DNA of 64,000 nucleotides from Streptomyces sp. NBC_00513 (lineage in GTDB: Bacteria; Actinomycetota; Actinomycetes; Streptomycetales; Streptomycetaceae). Positions within the stretch are counted from its first letter, which is position 1, and the number at the start of each line of letters is the position of its first letter. This document shows positions 23,467 to 31,297 of the stretch, one piece after another. The stretch is from contig NZ_CP107845.1 of assembly GCF_041431415.1 (NCBI RefSeq), positions 558,001-622,000 on the forward strand, written 5' to 3'. The notes under the pieces are model-generated. The model was not told where the DNA came from and searched no databases. It worked only from the letters and a program-made list of their open reading frames with translations. The translations under genes and the position numbers were made by a program.

Positions 23467-23766
23467 TTGCACACCTTGGTCGCGGCGCTCGCCGAGGAGA
23501 AGCCGCCCGGTCTCTACTTCCAGAACGTGCTCGTCACCTTGGCCGGCGGCCTTCTCTGCTTTCGGGTCGGCTGGACCCAGGTCCGCACCGGCCGCGGCAT
23601 CACCGCCCCGAACCGGCCGTTGCGTATCGGCGACGCCCTCGTCGCGCCCGCTCCCCCTCGCCGCTCCCGACGGATCCAGGGCCGGATCTGGATCGGAGCG
23701 AGCGGTCTCTTCGCGCTGGGATTCCTGTTCAACCTCGCCTCGGGGCTCTACGCGCTCCTCGAATGA
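23467..23766 (+). CDS. Small two-helix membrane protein
   Basis: This protein of about 99 residues has two transmembrane segments (LYFQNVLVTLAGGLLCFRVG at about 16-36 and GASGLFALGFLFNLASGLYA at about 76-97). A basic, proline-rich loop lies between them. TTG 23467 is my start choice because GAGGG lies 8 bases upstream; a GTG at 23404 in the same frame is an alternative. No family recognised. Codon bias is good in the membrane parts. Confidence 0.55.
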   Translation: MHTLVAALAEEKPPGLYFQNVLVTLAGGLLCFRVGWTQVRTGRGITAPNRPLRIGDALVAPAPPRRSRRIQGRIWIGASGLFALGFLFNLASGLYALLE

Positions 23767-23854
23767 GCCCGACCCGGGCCGCCCCGCGCCCGCCGCCGCG
23801 CGCCCGCGTCCGTCCACTCGGCCGGGCCGCGCGGGGCCACCGTCGACGAGGTGT

Positions 23855-24463
23855 TCACTCCGAGAGCGGGGGTGTGATCCGGCGGGTGGCGGAGCGGAGC
23901 GCGAAGGCCATCACCACTTCGAACACGCCGAGCAGGACGAGCCACAGTCCCAGCAGCCGGGTCAGGGCGACCGCGGAGTCCACCGGGAAGCAGAGCACGA
24001 CGATTCCCGCGACCGTACCGAGGACGCCCAGGCCGAAGAGCAGACCTCGATGTACGAGGGCGCGGTCGGCGATCGAGACATAGGCCGTGAGCACTCCGGT
24101 GAGCAACCAGAAGACTCCGACGATCAGGGACAGTGCGCCGATCGTCTGCATGGGATGCCGCAACACCAGGACGCCGGCAAGGAACGCCAGCATGGCGATG
24201 AGGACGGCGGCCAGTCTGCTGCCACCCCGGTCGCCGCTGTGCGAGAAGGCCGTGACGAAACGGAAGCCGCCCGCCACCAGGAGTTGCAGGCCGATGATCA
24301 CGGCCAGGATGTGCAACGTCTCGTCGGGCCAGACAAGCACCAGGATGCCCGGGATCAGTGTCGCCAGGGCGAAGCCGAGCGCCCAGTGCCATGAGCTTCC
24401 GAGCTGCTTGAGGACGTCTTCGGGGTCGTTGTGCGTGTCATACGGTGCCGCGTTGGGGGTCAT
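23855..24463 (-). CDS. HdeD-family membrane protein
   Basis: This 202-residue protein has six transmembrane helices in three hairpins (for example LGFALATLIPGILVLVWPDE and GVFWLLTGVLTAYVSIADRA). Repeated G-L-L-GV-W-L motifs are typical of HdeD/DUF308 proteins, first described in enterobacterial acid resistance. In actinobacteria the role is undefined. ATG 24463 has AGGAGG five bases upstream. Monocistronic. Confidence 0.87.
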   Translation of the reverse strand: MTPNAAPYDTHNDPEDVLKQLGSSWHWALGFALATLIPGILVLVWPDETLHILAVIIGLQLLVAGGFRFVTAFSHSGDRGGSRLAAVLIAMLAFLAGVLVLRHPMQTIGALSLIVGVFWLLTGVLTAYVSIADRALVHRGLLFGLGVLGTVAGIVVLCFPVDSAVALTRLLGLWLVLLGVFEVVMAFALRSATRRITPPLSE

Positions 24464-24677
24464 CTCGCCTCCTGGGACAGCCGAACGGTCCGCGGGACAT
24501 CTCGAAGCCGCCGGACGTGCCTCGCCTACCCTTATGTCAACTTTAGTCCCATGTGACCCGGCTCGCTGATCCGGGCGGCAAGCACATGGGGCCGAGGTCG
24601 CGGGCTCTTGGCCGGTCGGCAGAGCGGCCCAGGTGTCGCGGCGCCCGGGCGTCCGCGATGGAGGCCCGGCCGGCCCC

Positions 24678-25679
24678 TCAGTCGCGCGGAGGTCTCCGTC
24701 GGGCCGAATCCGCGAGCCGTTCGGCGAAAGCCTCGACGAGACCGCGGAGTTCAACCGGGCGGTCGATGACGAAGGGGCGATCCAACGAGGCGAGTACGGC
24801 GGGCAGCCAGTCGAGCCGGTCCACGCGCAGTTCGACCCGGCACCAGGGGTCGGCATCCGGAGGTGCGCCGTCCGGGGAGGGGAGTTCCGACAGGACCGCG
24901 AGGCCGGGGGGCAGTCGGGGATGGATGTCCCCGACCGTCCCCTGGACTCGCAGGGTCACCTCATGTCGGTACGGGGCCGTCGCGAGCCCCGTCAGGACGC
25001 GCTTGACCGGGTCGATCGCCGCGGGTGGCTCGAAGGAGCCGGGCAGGATCCGCACATCGGAGATGCGGTCCAGTCTGAACGTCCGGTCCTCGTCCGCCGA
25101 GGGGTCCGCCGCCGTCATGTACCACCTGCCCGCATGGGCGACGACTCCGTACGGGTGCAGGGTGCGCTCGCTGCGTCGGCCGTCGGCGGCGGTGTACCTG
25201 ATCGAGATCGGTCGGTGGTGGTGCACCGCCTCGGCGATCGGGAGCAGGACCCCCGGGTCCGGCGCGGCCCCCTTGCCGGGCGGGTCCGTGATGGCGAGTG
25301 AGCCCAGCACCGCGTCGAGTCTGCGGCGCAACCGTTCGGGCAGCACGCGCCTGATCTTGGCCGAGGCCGTCTCGCTCGCCGTGTCCGTGGCCGCCGTCAG
25401 GCCGGACCGCCGACCGGCGACCAGGCCCAACAGAACGGCGAGCGCCTCGTCGTCGCTCAGCATGAGCGGCGGCAGCCGGTATCCGGGGGCGAGCCGGTAG
25501 CCGCCGTAGCGGCCGCGCGCCGATTCGACGGGCACGTCGATGTCGACGAGTCGTTGTACGTAGCGCCGCACGGTGCGTTCGTCGACGTCCAATCGATCGG
25601 CGAGTTCGGACACGGGCCGGATGCCGCCCGACTGCAGGAGCTCCAGCAGGGTCAGGACGCGGGCGATGGGGCGGGGCAT
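24678..25679 (-). CDS. WYL-domain transcriptional regulator (DeoR-type HTH)
   Basis: This 333-residue protein has an N-terminal HTH_11 (PRPIARVLTLLELLQSGGIR, VDERTVRRYVQRL). A WYL domain follows at about residues 150-225 (ISIRYTAADGRRSERTLHPY, then GRWYMTAAD), and a C-terminal WCX extension. WYL proteins sense ligands or nucleic acids and act as repressors or activators. ATG 25679 is the start used by relatives. It is divergent from a VOC gene across a perfect 25-bp palindrome, which is probably its operator. Confidence 0.92.
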   Translation of the reverse strand: MPRPIARVLTLLELLQSGGIRPVSELADRLDVDERTVRRYVQRLVDIDVPVESARGRYGGYRLAPGYRLPPLMLSDDEALAVLLGLVAGRRSGLTAATDTASETASAKIRRVLPERLRRRLDAVLGSLAITDPPGKGAAPDPGVLLPIAEAVHHHRPISIRYTAADGRRSERTLHPYGVVAHAGRWYMTAADPSADEDRTFRLDRISDVRILPGSFEPPAAIDPVKRVLTGLATAPYRHEVTLRVQGTVGDIHPRLPPGLAVLSELPSPDGAPPDADPWCRVELRVDRLDWLPAVLASLDRPFVIDRPVELRGLVEAFAERLADSARRRPPRD

Positions 25680-25697
25680 GGGGAAAGTCTCCCGTAC

Positions 25698-25722
25698 ATA
25701 CCGGGCGGGTTCCGCCCGGTAT
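25698..25722. promoter_or_regulatory. Perfect 11+3+11 palindrome between WYL and VOC genes
   Basis: ATACCGGGCGG (25698-25708) and CCGCCCGGTAT (25712-25722) are exact complements around GTT. The element is 19 bp from the WYL start and 50 bp from the VOC start, well placed to control both. YafY/WYL regulators paired with VOC genes often have such sites. Operator function is inferred. Confidence 0.75.
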
Positions 25723-25771
25723 TGGTCGTAGCGTGCGGTCACGAGCACCGACGCACCAAAGGAGAAACCCC

Positions 25772-26170
25772 ATGGACTTCGTCTCCGTCCGCATCATCAC
25801 GGGCGACGTGGCCCGCCTCGTCGCGTTCTACGAGCGCGCCACCGGCCTGTCGGCGAACTGGGCCAACGAGGACTTCGCCGAGCTCAGGACCGCCTCGGCC
25901 GTCCTGGCGATCGGCAGCACCCGCACCGTCCCTCTGTTCGCACCCGGATCCGCCCGCCCCGCCGACAACCACAGCGTCATCCTCGAATTCCTCGTCGACG
26001 ACGTGGACAGCATCCACCGGAATCTGAGCGGCTTCGTGGAGGACTTCGTCAACGAGCCCACCACGATGCCCTGGGGGAACCGCGCACTCCTGTTCCGTGA
26101 CCCGGACGGCAACCTGGTCAACTTCTTCACCCCCGTCACGCCGGCCGCCCGCGAGAAGTTCGCCCGCTGA
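25772..26170 (+). CDS. VOC-superfamily protein, probable target of the WYL regulator
   Basis: This 132-residue protein has VOC features: FVSVRIITGDVARLVAFYER, EFLVDDVDSIHRNLSGFVED and LLFRDPDGNLVNFFTPV. The usual final metal-ligand Glu is replaced by Asn/Phe sequence, so binding rather than metal catalysis is possible. ATG 25772 has AAAGGAG seven bases upstream. The shared palindrome with the divergent WYL gene suggests inducible expression. Confidence 0.88.
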   Translation: MDFVSVRIITGDVARLVAFYERATGLSANWANEDFAELRTASAVLAIGSTRTVPLFAPGSARPADNHSVILEFLVDDVDSIHRNLSGFVEDFVNEPTTMPWGNRALLFRDPDGNLVNFFTPVTPAAREKFAR

Positions 26171-26307
26171 GGACAACGCGCCCGCCCGACGGGCCGAACG
26201 GCCGGACCGCCCGGCCTCCCCGTCGGCGAAGGGTCCAAGGGGCCGGGGCCGCCGACACCGGGCACGGGAGAACGGCGCGCGCCTGCGCCCCGGGACGCTT
26301 GCGTGGA

Positions 26308-27333
26308 CTACCGACCGGGGGAACCGCCGGGGCGCTTGCGCGACAGACGAGTGGCGAGGATCGCCAGGTCCACGGCGAGCGCTCCGCCGGCCAGGGCGAT
26401 CTGCCAGACCGGCCCACCGGAGACGACGGCGACCACCAGGTAGCCGGCGAGGATCACCGCGAGTGCCGCTTCCAGGACGGCGTCCCGCTTCCACCACCGC
26501 ACGCGGGGGGACTCCGCTTCGGACAGGCGCAGCGCGTACAGCTCCACGGGGCCGAACTCCTCCTCGGGAGCCTGTCCGGTGGCGTCGAGGTGGTCGGCGG
26601 CCTCCTTCGTCAGCTCGGCGGCACGCGTGGAAGACATCGCGTGGCGCTCCGTGAGCAGTTGCGGCAACCGGCCCAGCCAGGACCGGCGTTCGTCCGTGTT
26701 CAGGCCACCGGAGTTCAGGCCGTCCGTACGCGGTGTCATGGGTGCTCCTTCGGGGTTCTCGGTCGATTCGGCCCGTATGGCTGTCCAGAGCAGCACGAGG
26801 CCCAGTACGCACAGGAGTGGAGTCGGGAGGTGGCCCAGCGGCCTGTCGGAAAGGGAGGTGAAGGCCACCGCGCCGATCACCGCCGCTGTGGCCACGGCCC
26901 CCCAGCCGAGGGCGCGGCGACGCCGGTCTCGGATCGTGGAGGCGACGACGCCACCGGCCAGGGCGGTGGCGATGAGTGAGGAGCCGGTCAGGGCACCCGG
27001 AGTCACGGCCGACATGAGGCCGTTCGTCATCCAGAGACCCGCGCCGACCGTCAGGGCGGCCAAGCCGACCGGGGCGGCGGCCCGGCAGAGTGCCTGGACG
27101 GGTGTCAGGTCGTTCCTGACGTGGCGCAGCCGCTCCTCGGGCGCGACCCGCTCGCCGAAGACGGCGGCGGCGTACTCCTCCGGCGTACCGAAGGCGTCCT
27201 GGGGGCTCTCACCACTGTCGACGCAGTGCTGCTCGACCTCGGCCAGCACCGCGTCCGCGGTGGCGCTGTCCACCGAATGTGCGGCCAGGGCCAGTCGGGT
27301 CCGTGCGTTCCACCGGGTGGCGGCGTCGGTCAT
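26308..27333 (-). CDS. Membrane protein with HAAS-like domains, coupled to PadR
   Basis: This 341-residue protein starts with a helical cytoplasmic domain (RLALAAHSVDSATADAVLAE, then EEYAAAVFGERVAP) of the HAAS type (DUF1700/DUF1048-like) often paired with PadR regulators. Four hydrophobic segments follow at about 95-190. A second, related cytoplasmic region (SSTRAAELTKEAADHLDATG, FGPVELYALRLSE) and two more helices come next. It is therefore a duplicated HAAS-plus-membrane unit. It overlaps the PadR stop by four bases. It presumably senses or remodels the membrane and is repressed by PadR; this is inference. Confidence 0.8.
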   Translation of the reverse strand: MTDAATRWNARTRLALAAHSVDSATADAVLAEVEQHCVDSGESPQDAFGTPEEYAAAVFGERVAPEERLRHVRNDLTPVQALCRAAAPVGLAALTVGAGLWMTNGLMSAVTPGALTGSSLIATALAGGVVASTIRDRRRRALGWGAVATAAVIGAVAFTSLSDRPLGHLPTPLLCVLGLVLLWTAIRAESTENPEGAPMTPRTDGLNSGGLNTDERRSWLGRLPQLLTERHAMSSTRAAELTKEAADHLDATGQAPEEEFGPVELYALRLSEAESPRVRWWKRDAVLEAALAVILAGYLVVAVVSGGPVWQIALAGGALAVDLAILATRLSRKRPGGSPGR

Positions 27334-27677
27334 GGGTTGTCCTCCACGCTGTGGGACAGGAGTCGAGCCATGGCACCGGAGAACTTCTCCCAGCCGGCCG
27401 TCTCCTGCCGCAGTCTGCTCCATCCGGCGTCGGTGAGCCGGTAGACCTTGCGGCCCGGCCCGCCCTCCCCCGGTTCCCACCGGGCCTCCACCGCCCCGTC
27501 GGCCTCCAGTCGGCCGAGCACGGGGTACAGCGCGCCGCCGCGGACGGTACCGAACCCCCGGGCGGCCAGTTCCTGCACCAGCGCGTAGCCGTGCCGCTCG
27601 CCCTCGGCCAGTACACCCGCGAGCGCGAGCGGCAACACCCCCCGCAGCCAGCCGGTCATGGGCTCTGCGTCGGCCAT
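27330..27677 (-). CDS. PadR-family transcriptional regulator
   Basis: This 115-residue PadR protein has GVLPLALAGVLAEGERHGYA, the recognition region TVRGGALYPVLGRLEADGAV and the wing GRKVYRLTDAG. It is co-transcribed with the HAAS membrane gene (4-base overlap). A 16-bp direct repeat containing CTAGTTC lies 34 bp upstream of the start and is likely its operator. The third PadR gene in the window. Confidence 0.9.
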   Translation of the reverse strand: MADAEPMTGWLRGVLPLALAGVLAEGERHGYALVQELAARGFGTVRGGALYPVLGRLEADGAVEARWEPGEGGPGRKVYRLTDAGWSRLRQETAGWEKFSGAMARLLSHSVEDNP

Positions 27678-27710
27678 GCGGAAGCCCCCCTCTCCATGCC
27701 CGAGCTCGGA

Positions 27711-27748
27711 CTAGTTCATTCTCAGGCTAGTTCGTTCTCAGACTAGTG
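27711..27748. promoter_or_regulatory. Direct-repeat operator upstream of PadR/HAAS operon
   Basis: CTAGTTCATTCTCAGG (27711-27726) is followed immediately by CTAGTTCGTTCTCAGA (27727-27742) and a third partial copy, CTAGTGT. Spacing is one and a half helical turns. The stretch is strikingly AT-rich for this genome and lies just upstream of the PadR start, so it should contain the promoter. Confidence 0.72.
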
Positions 27749-27818
27749 TGGACGCACGACCGCCCGGCGTCAACGACTCTCGGGTGAAGTCGACTTGGCT
27801 CCTCGTTCGCGCCCCGCC

Positions 27819-28238
27819 TCAGGAACCGAGGACCTTGCCCTTGGCCCGCTCGTACTCGGACGCCGTGATGGCGCCGCGGTTCTTGAGTTCGGCGAGCCGC
27901 GACAGTTCCTCGGCCTGACCGGTGATCGCGTCGCCCTCGCGCGCGTAGGTGCGGAACGCCTCCTCCTGCCTTTGGCTGCGCCTGAGTTGACGTTCACCCA
28001 TCCCTCGCCCACGGACGATCAGGTAGATGAAGACACCCAGGTAGGGCAGCAGGATGACGAAGACGGTCCACCCGGCCTTGGCCCAGCCGCTCAGGTCGTC
28101 GTCACGGAAGACGTCACCGATGATGCGCATGAGGAGCACGAACCAGAACACCCAGAGGAAGCACAACATCATGGTCAAGAAGATGTTGAGCAGCGGGTAG
28201 TCGTAGTCCTCCGCCAGGTTGATCAGTGAGTTCTGCAT
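27819..28238 (-). CDS. PLDc_N/SHOCT-domain membrane protein
   Basis: This 139-residue protein has two transmembrane helices at about residues 15-37 and 53-73 in a PLDc_N-type arrangement (LMRIIGDVFRDDDLSGWAKA, then GWTVFVILLPYLGVFIYLIV). A basic linker follows, then a C-terminal SHOCT motif (ELSRLAELKNRGAITASEYE). Such proteins are widespread in actinobacteria. SHOCT domains mediate oligomerisation or targeting. Function unknown. ATG 28238 matches family starts. Confidence 0.87.
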   Translation of the reverse strand: MQNSLINLAEDYDYPLLNIFLTMMLCFLWVFWFVLLMRIIGDVFRDDDLSGWAKAGWTVFVILLPYLGVFIYLIVRGRGMGERQLRRSQRQEEAFRTYAREGDAITGQAEELSRLAELKNRGAITASEYERAKGKVLGS

Positions 28239-28311
28239 GGCCCGGTCTCCTGTTGGTCGGGGCCGGACGACGGCCCTGGGTCCGTCCGCTTCCCGGGTGG
28301 GCGCGTTCGCG

Positions 28312-29145
28312 TCACGCGGGCACCGGAGCAAAGGGGTACAACTCGTCGGCGCCCGGTTGTACGACCCCGTAGCTGCTCTCCGGCACCTCGTTCCAGGCGC
28401 CGGGCAGGTCACCGAGGGGTTCGGACACGATGAGGCGGGTCCCCTCGGAGATGTCCCGCAGGAACGCGATGTCCGGGTGCAGCCTGCGCAGCGCGTCCAC
28501 CCGGCTGCTGTAGAACAGCGACCGGGAGTCGTGGCCGCTGGAGTAGCGGAAGGCCCACACCCGCACGCCGTCGCTGATGGCGAGTGTCATCTGGAGCGGT
28601 GACTCCACCCCGTGGTCGCGGCCGACGCGCTCCACCACTCCCGCCATCCGGGCGACGGCGGTCGGCGGGTCCCGGTCGAGGCCGAAGGTGAGGGCCAGGA
28701 AGAACATCACCTCGGAGTCCGTGGTCCCCTCGATGTCGGCGTAGAGCGCGGGGTCGACGAGCAGGGTGAGGTCCCGGCGCATCAGGTGGAAACCGGCGAT
28801 GGCCCCGTTGTGCATGAACATCCAGCGGCCGTGTCGGAAGGGGTGGCAGTTCGACTGCTGCACCGCCGTCCCGGTCGACGCCCGGATGTGGGCGAAGAAC
28901 AGCGGCGAGCGGACGTGGTCGGCCATCTCCCTCAGGTTTCGGTTGTTCCAGGCGGGGCCGACATCCCTGAGAAGCGCGGGAGTGCTGTTGTCCTGCGAGT
29001 ACCACCCGACGCCGAATCCGTCGCCGTTCGTGGTCTCCACACCGAGCTTGGAGTGCAGGCTCTGGTCGATCAGCGAATGGGCCGGCTTGTACAGGATCGT
29101 GTCCAGCAGCATGGGAGTTCCCGAGTAGGCGAGCCACCGGCACAT
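28312..29145 (-). CDS. Class II glutamine amidotransferase (YafJ/EgtC-like)
   Basis: This 277-residue Ntn-hydrolase has the nucleophile Cys2 exposed after removal of Met1 (MCRWLAYSG). Glutamine-binding segments are TTNGDGFGVGWY, FFAHIRAS, CHPFRHGRWMFMHNGAIAG and GTTDSEVMF. It releases ammonia from a gamma-glutamyl substrate. EgtC of ergothioneine synthesis is the best-known relative, but no egt genes lie nearby and YafJ-type paralogues are common, so the substrate is open. A 16-bp inverted repeat lies about 95 bp upstream. Confidence 0.9.
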   Translation of the reverse strand: MCRWLAYSGTPMLLDTILYKPAHSLIDQSLHSKLGVETTNGDGFGVGWYSQDNSTPALLRDVGPAWNNRNLREMADHVRSPLFFAHIRASTGTAVQQSNCHPFRHGRWMFMHNGAIAGFHLMRRDLTLLVDPALYADIEGTTDSEVMFFLALTFGLDRDPPTAVARMAGVVERVGRDHGVESPLQMTLAISDGVRVWAFRYSSGHDSRSLFYSSRVDALRRLHPDIAFLRDISEGTRLIVSEPLGDLPGAWNEVPESSYGVVQPGADELYPFAPVPA

Positions 29146-29238
29146 GCGTCATCACCTGGATCCCTGCGGCACCGCGAGCCGCGCGAGCACCGCATCGCAT
29201 CGCTTCCGCCGCTCACGGCATCGCTTCGCCGCTCACGC

Positions 29239-29274
29239 CCGGCATTGAACCCGTCGCAACGGGTTCAATGCCGG
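29239..29274. repeat. Perfect 16-bp inverted repeat with 4-base loop
   Basis: CCGGCATTGAACCCGT (29239-29254) and ACGGGTTCAATGCCGG (29259-29274) are exact complements around CGCA. The element lies in the 343-bp gap upstream of the amidotransferase start, not after a gene, so it is not an obvious terminator. Two near-copies of CATCGCTTCGCCGCTCACG lie just before it (29200-29238). It could be a structured leader, a cruciform or a recombination relic. Confidence 0.75.
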
Positions 29275-29488
29275 CACCCCGGCGGTCGCCCACTGCGCGG
29301 GCAGTCTCATTCTCGGCTCCCGCGCGGAGGAGCGCGATACGGGGAGAGCCCGCGGCCCGCCCCCGACGAGGCGCGACCCCGCGAAGGATCCGGCACCGGC
29401 CGACCATGTGGAGGGGGTCGTCCGCGCACTGCCGGCCGGAGGCCGCGCTCGGCGTGCCGGGTCGGCCGGCGTCCCGCAGGGTGGAGGA

Positions 29489-29743
29489 ATGGAGCGAGCG
29501 CCGATCTTCGTGCACCGTGTCAGCCCGTCGGGCGGGCGCCCGGTCGGTATTCGCGTGGGCGGAGTGGACACGATTCTCGGCGTCGCGCACGAGGACACCG
29601 ATGTGATCGAGATGCTCAGGCGGATCGAGGTCCCCGACCCCGACGAGCTGGTGCTGGGGGACTCGCCGCTGATCGAGTGGCAGGTCGACGGCCCGCACGT
29701 GTACGAGGCCGAGACCGGGCCGCCGCCTGCCGACCTGCCCTGA
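29489..29743 (+). CDS. Small uncharacterised protein, paralogue of the gene at 53831
   Basis: This 84-residue soluble protein starts MERAPIFVHRVSPSGGRPVG. It shares with the protein at 53831 the pattern H-x-VSPxGGR-x-V, then LGxAH, DVxExLRR, an I-x-W and a GPxV. The spacing is conserved across the whole length, so the two are paralogues. No known domain is recognised; a small beta-rich fold with one helix is likely. The start follows GTGGAGGA very closely, so a GTG slightly upstream is possible. Confidence 0.65.
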   Translation: MERAPIFVHRVSPSGGRPVGIRVGGVDTILGVAHEDTDVIEMLRRIEVPDPDELVLGDSPLIEWQVDGPHVYEAETGPPPADLP

Positions 29744-30266
29744 CCCGGTGGATGTCGGGGCCCCGGCCCGAGGGGGGAGGTGGGGCGGCGCCCCTCCACC
29801 GACGACCCCACCGGGGAACGGCTACCCGCCCCCCGCCGCCGGTACCGCTGAAGTACGGTGCCCGGAGCCCTGCCCGGCAGCGTCCGGCAGGGGGCCACGC
29901 ACCGTCCGTACCGCAGCCCGGGGATTGCGTCGGCCCCGTTCTCCATCGGGTTCGGGCTGGGCTGCGGGAGCCGGCTCGGGCCCTGGGTTCCCTCGGATTC
30001 CCGCGCTCCCACGAGAAGTTGAGCCGTGATCACTCCGACTCTCCGGGGCGGACCGGGCGTGGCTCGACGTCCCGCGCCACGGCCCGCCCCCTGGCGGCTG
30101 CGCTCATGCGGTGACGCGTCGAGCCCTTCTCCCTGCGGAGACGGATGGAATACTCGTGTCTCCCGTACGGTCAAGAGACGGCCACGCCCCGCCGACACGA
30201 ACGCCGCGCACCTCAACTGGCTGGATCCGGCCGTCTTCGATGCCACCACCGGAACAGGAGCGCGCC
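29744..30266. other. Intergenic region, nothing supported
   Basis: These 523 bp contain only long open frames of Arg/Pro/Gly-rich, non-protein-like sequence caused by high GC. CAGGAG at 30255-30260 is the ribosome site of the next gene. I see no RNA gene or repeat. Confidence 0.5.
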
Positions 30267-30872
30267 ATGCGCCTTTACGCCCAGACCCCGGCGAGGCGAA
30301 GCCGGCAGGTGCTCGCGGATCTGATCGCCGTGGCCGTGATCGCGGCCTCGGTGTGGTTCGCGCTGGCCGTCCGCGACGCGATCATGCTGCTGGCCGAGCC
30401 GGGACGGAAGGTGGAGAGTGCCGGTGACAACCTGGCCACCGGCCTCGACAGCGCCGGCGAAGCCGCGTCCAGAGTGCCGCTCGTCGGCGGCCTCCTGAAG
30501 AAGCCGCTCCAGTCCGCGGCCGAGGCCGGCACCGGGCTCTCCGACGCCGGACAGTCACTCCAGCACACCGTGGAGAACGTGGCCACACTGACCACGCTCG
30601 CCCTGATCGTCTTCCCGGTCACCTTCGTACTGGTGCTGTGGCTCCCCCCACGCCTGCTGTGGATCCGGCGCGTCGCCACCACCCGGCGCCTCCTGGAAGC
30701 CCCCGGCGGCGCCGATCTGCTGGCCTTGCGCTCCCTCACCGGGCCGCCGACCGACCTCACGGCCGTCCCCGTCCCGCCGGCCGGCCTCGCCGACGCCTGG
30801 CGCCGCGGGGACCAACAGGTCATCTCCGAACTGTCCAAAGTCGCTCTCAGACGGGCGGGTTTGCGGCCCTGA
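30267..30872 (+). CDS. Two-helix membrane protein with extracytoplasmic amphipathic region
   Basis: This 201-residue protein has a transmembrane helix at about residues 17-40, and then an Ala/Gly/Ser-rich amphipathic segment (GDNLATGLDSAGEAASRVPL, LSDAGQSLQHTVENVATL) predicted outside. A second helix lies at about 110-132, followed by a cytoplasmic basic tail. CAGGAG lies six bases before ATG 30267. I recall similar proteins in many streptomycetes with no assigned function. The helical repeat region resembles coiled-coil or pore-like segments (inference). Confidence 0.7.
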   Translation: MRLYAQTPARRSRQVLADLIAVAVIAASVWFALAVRDAIMLLAEPGRKVESAGDNLATGLDSAGEAASRVPLVGGLLKKPLQSAAEAGTGLSDAGQSLQHTVENVATLTTLALIVFPVTFVLVLWLPPRLLWIRRVATTRRLLEAPGGADLLALRSLTGPPTDLTAVPVPPAGLADAWRRGDQQVISELSKVALRRAGLRP

Positions 30873-31297
30873 CAGGCGGAGCGCGGAAGACCCGACGGCG
30901 CGACCTGACCGCACGACCCGACGGCACGACTCCCGCGAAGCGCCACCGGATCATCCCCACCGGTGACCGCGTGGTCGGTCCGCCATCGCCCCTCTCCTCC
31001 CCCCAGCAGCTCCGTGGCGCCTCGGGACTCCCCTCATGTCACAGACTGCGGCGAGACCCGCTCAGGAGCAGGCGTCGGGGCTCTGGCGACGGCGGGTGGC
31101 GTCGTGTTTCCTGAAAGAAGCGCAGTTGAACGGATACACGGACACATCACCGGCCGCATCGCAACCCGCAGGCTTCCCGGACGAGTCGGTCGAAGGTCCG
31201 GCATACCGGGGTGAGGACTGCGGTACAGCGGCTCGGCCGGATCCCACGGCGCCGACGGTGTTCGGCGCGACGCAAGCCAGGCCGATGGGGGAACTCC
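30873..31297. other. Intergenic region upstream of the P450 gene, nothing supported
   Basis: These 425 bp are lower in GC around 31090-31170, consistent with a promoter for the P450 gene. No convincing open frame, hairpin or repeat is visible. Confidence 0.45.

Noticed and set aside
30026..30427. Long plus-strand frame before the two-helix membrane gene
   Set aside because: Its Arg/Pro/Ala-rich composition is typical of GC-driven shadow frames, and it overlaps a better gene in another frame.
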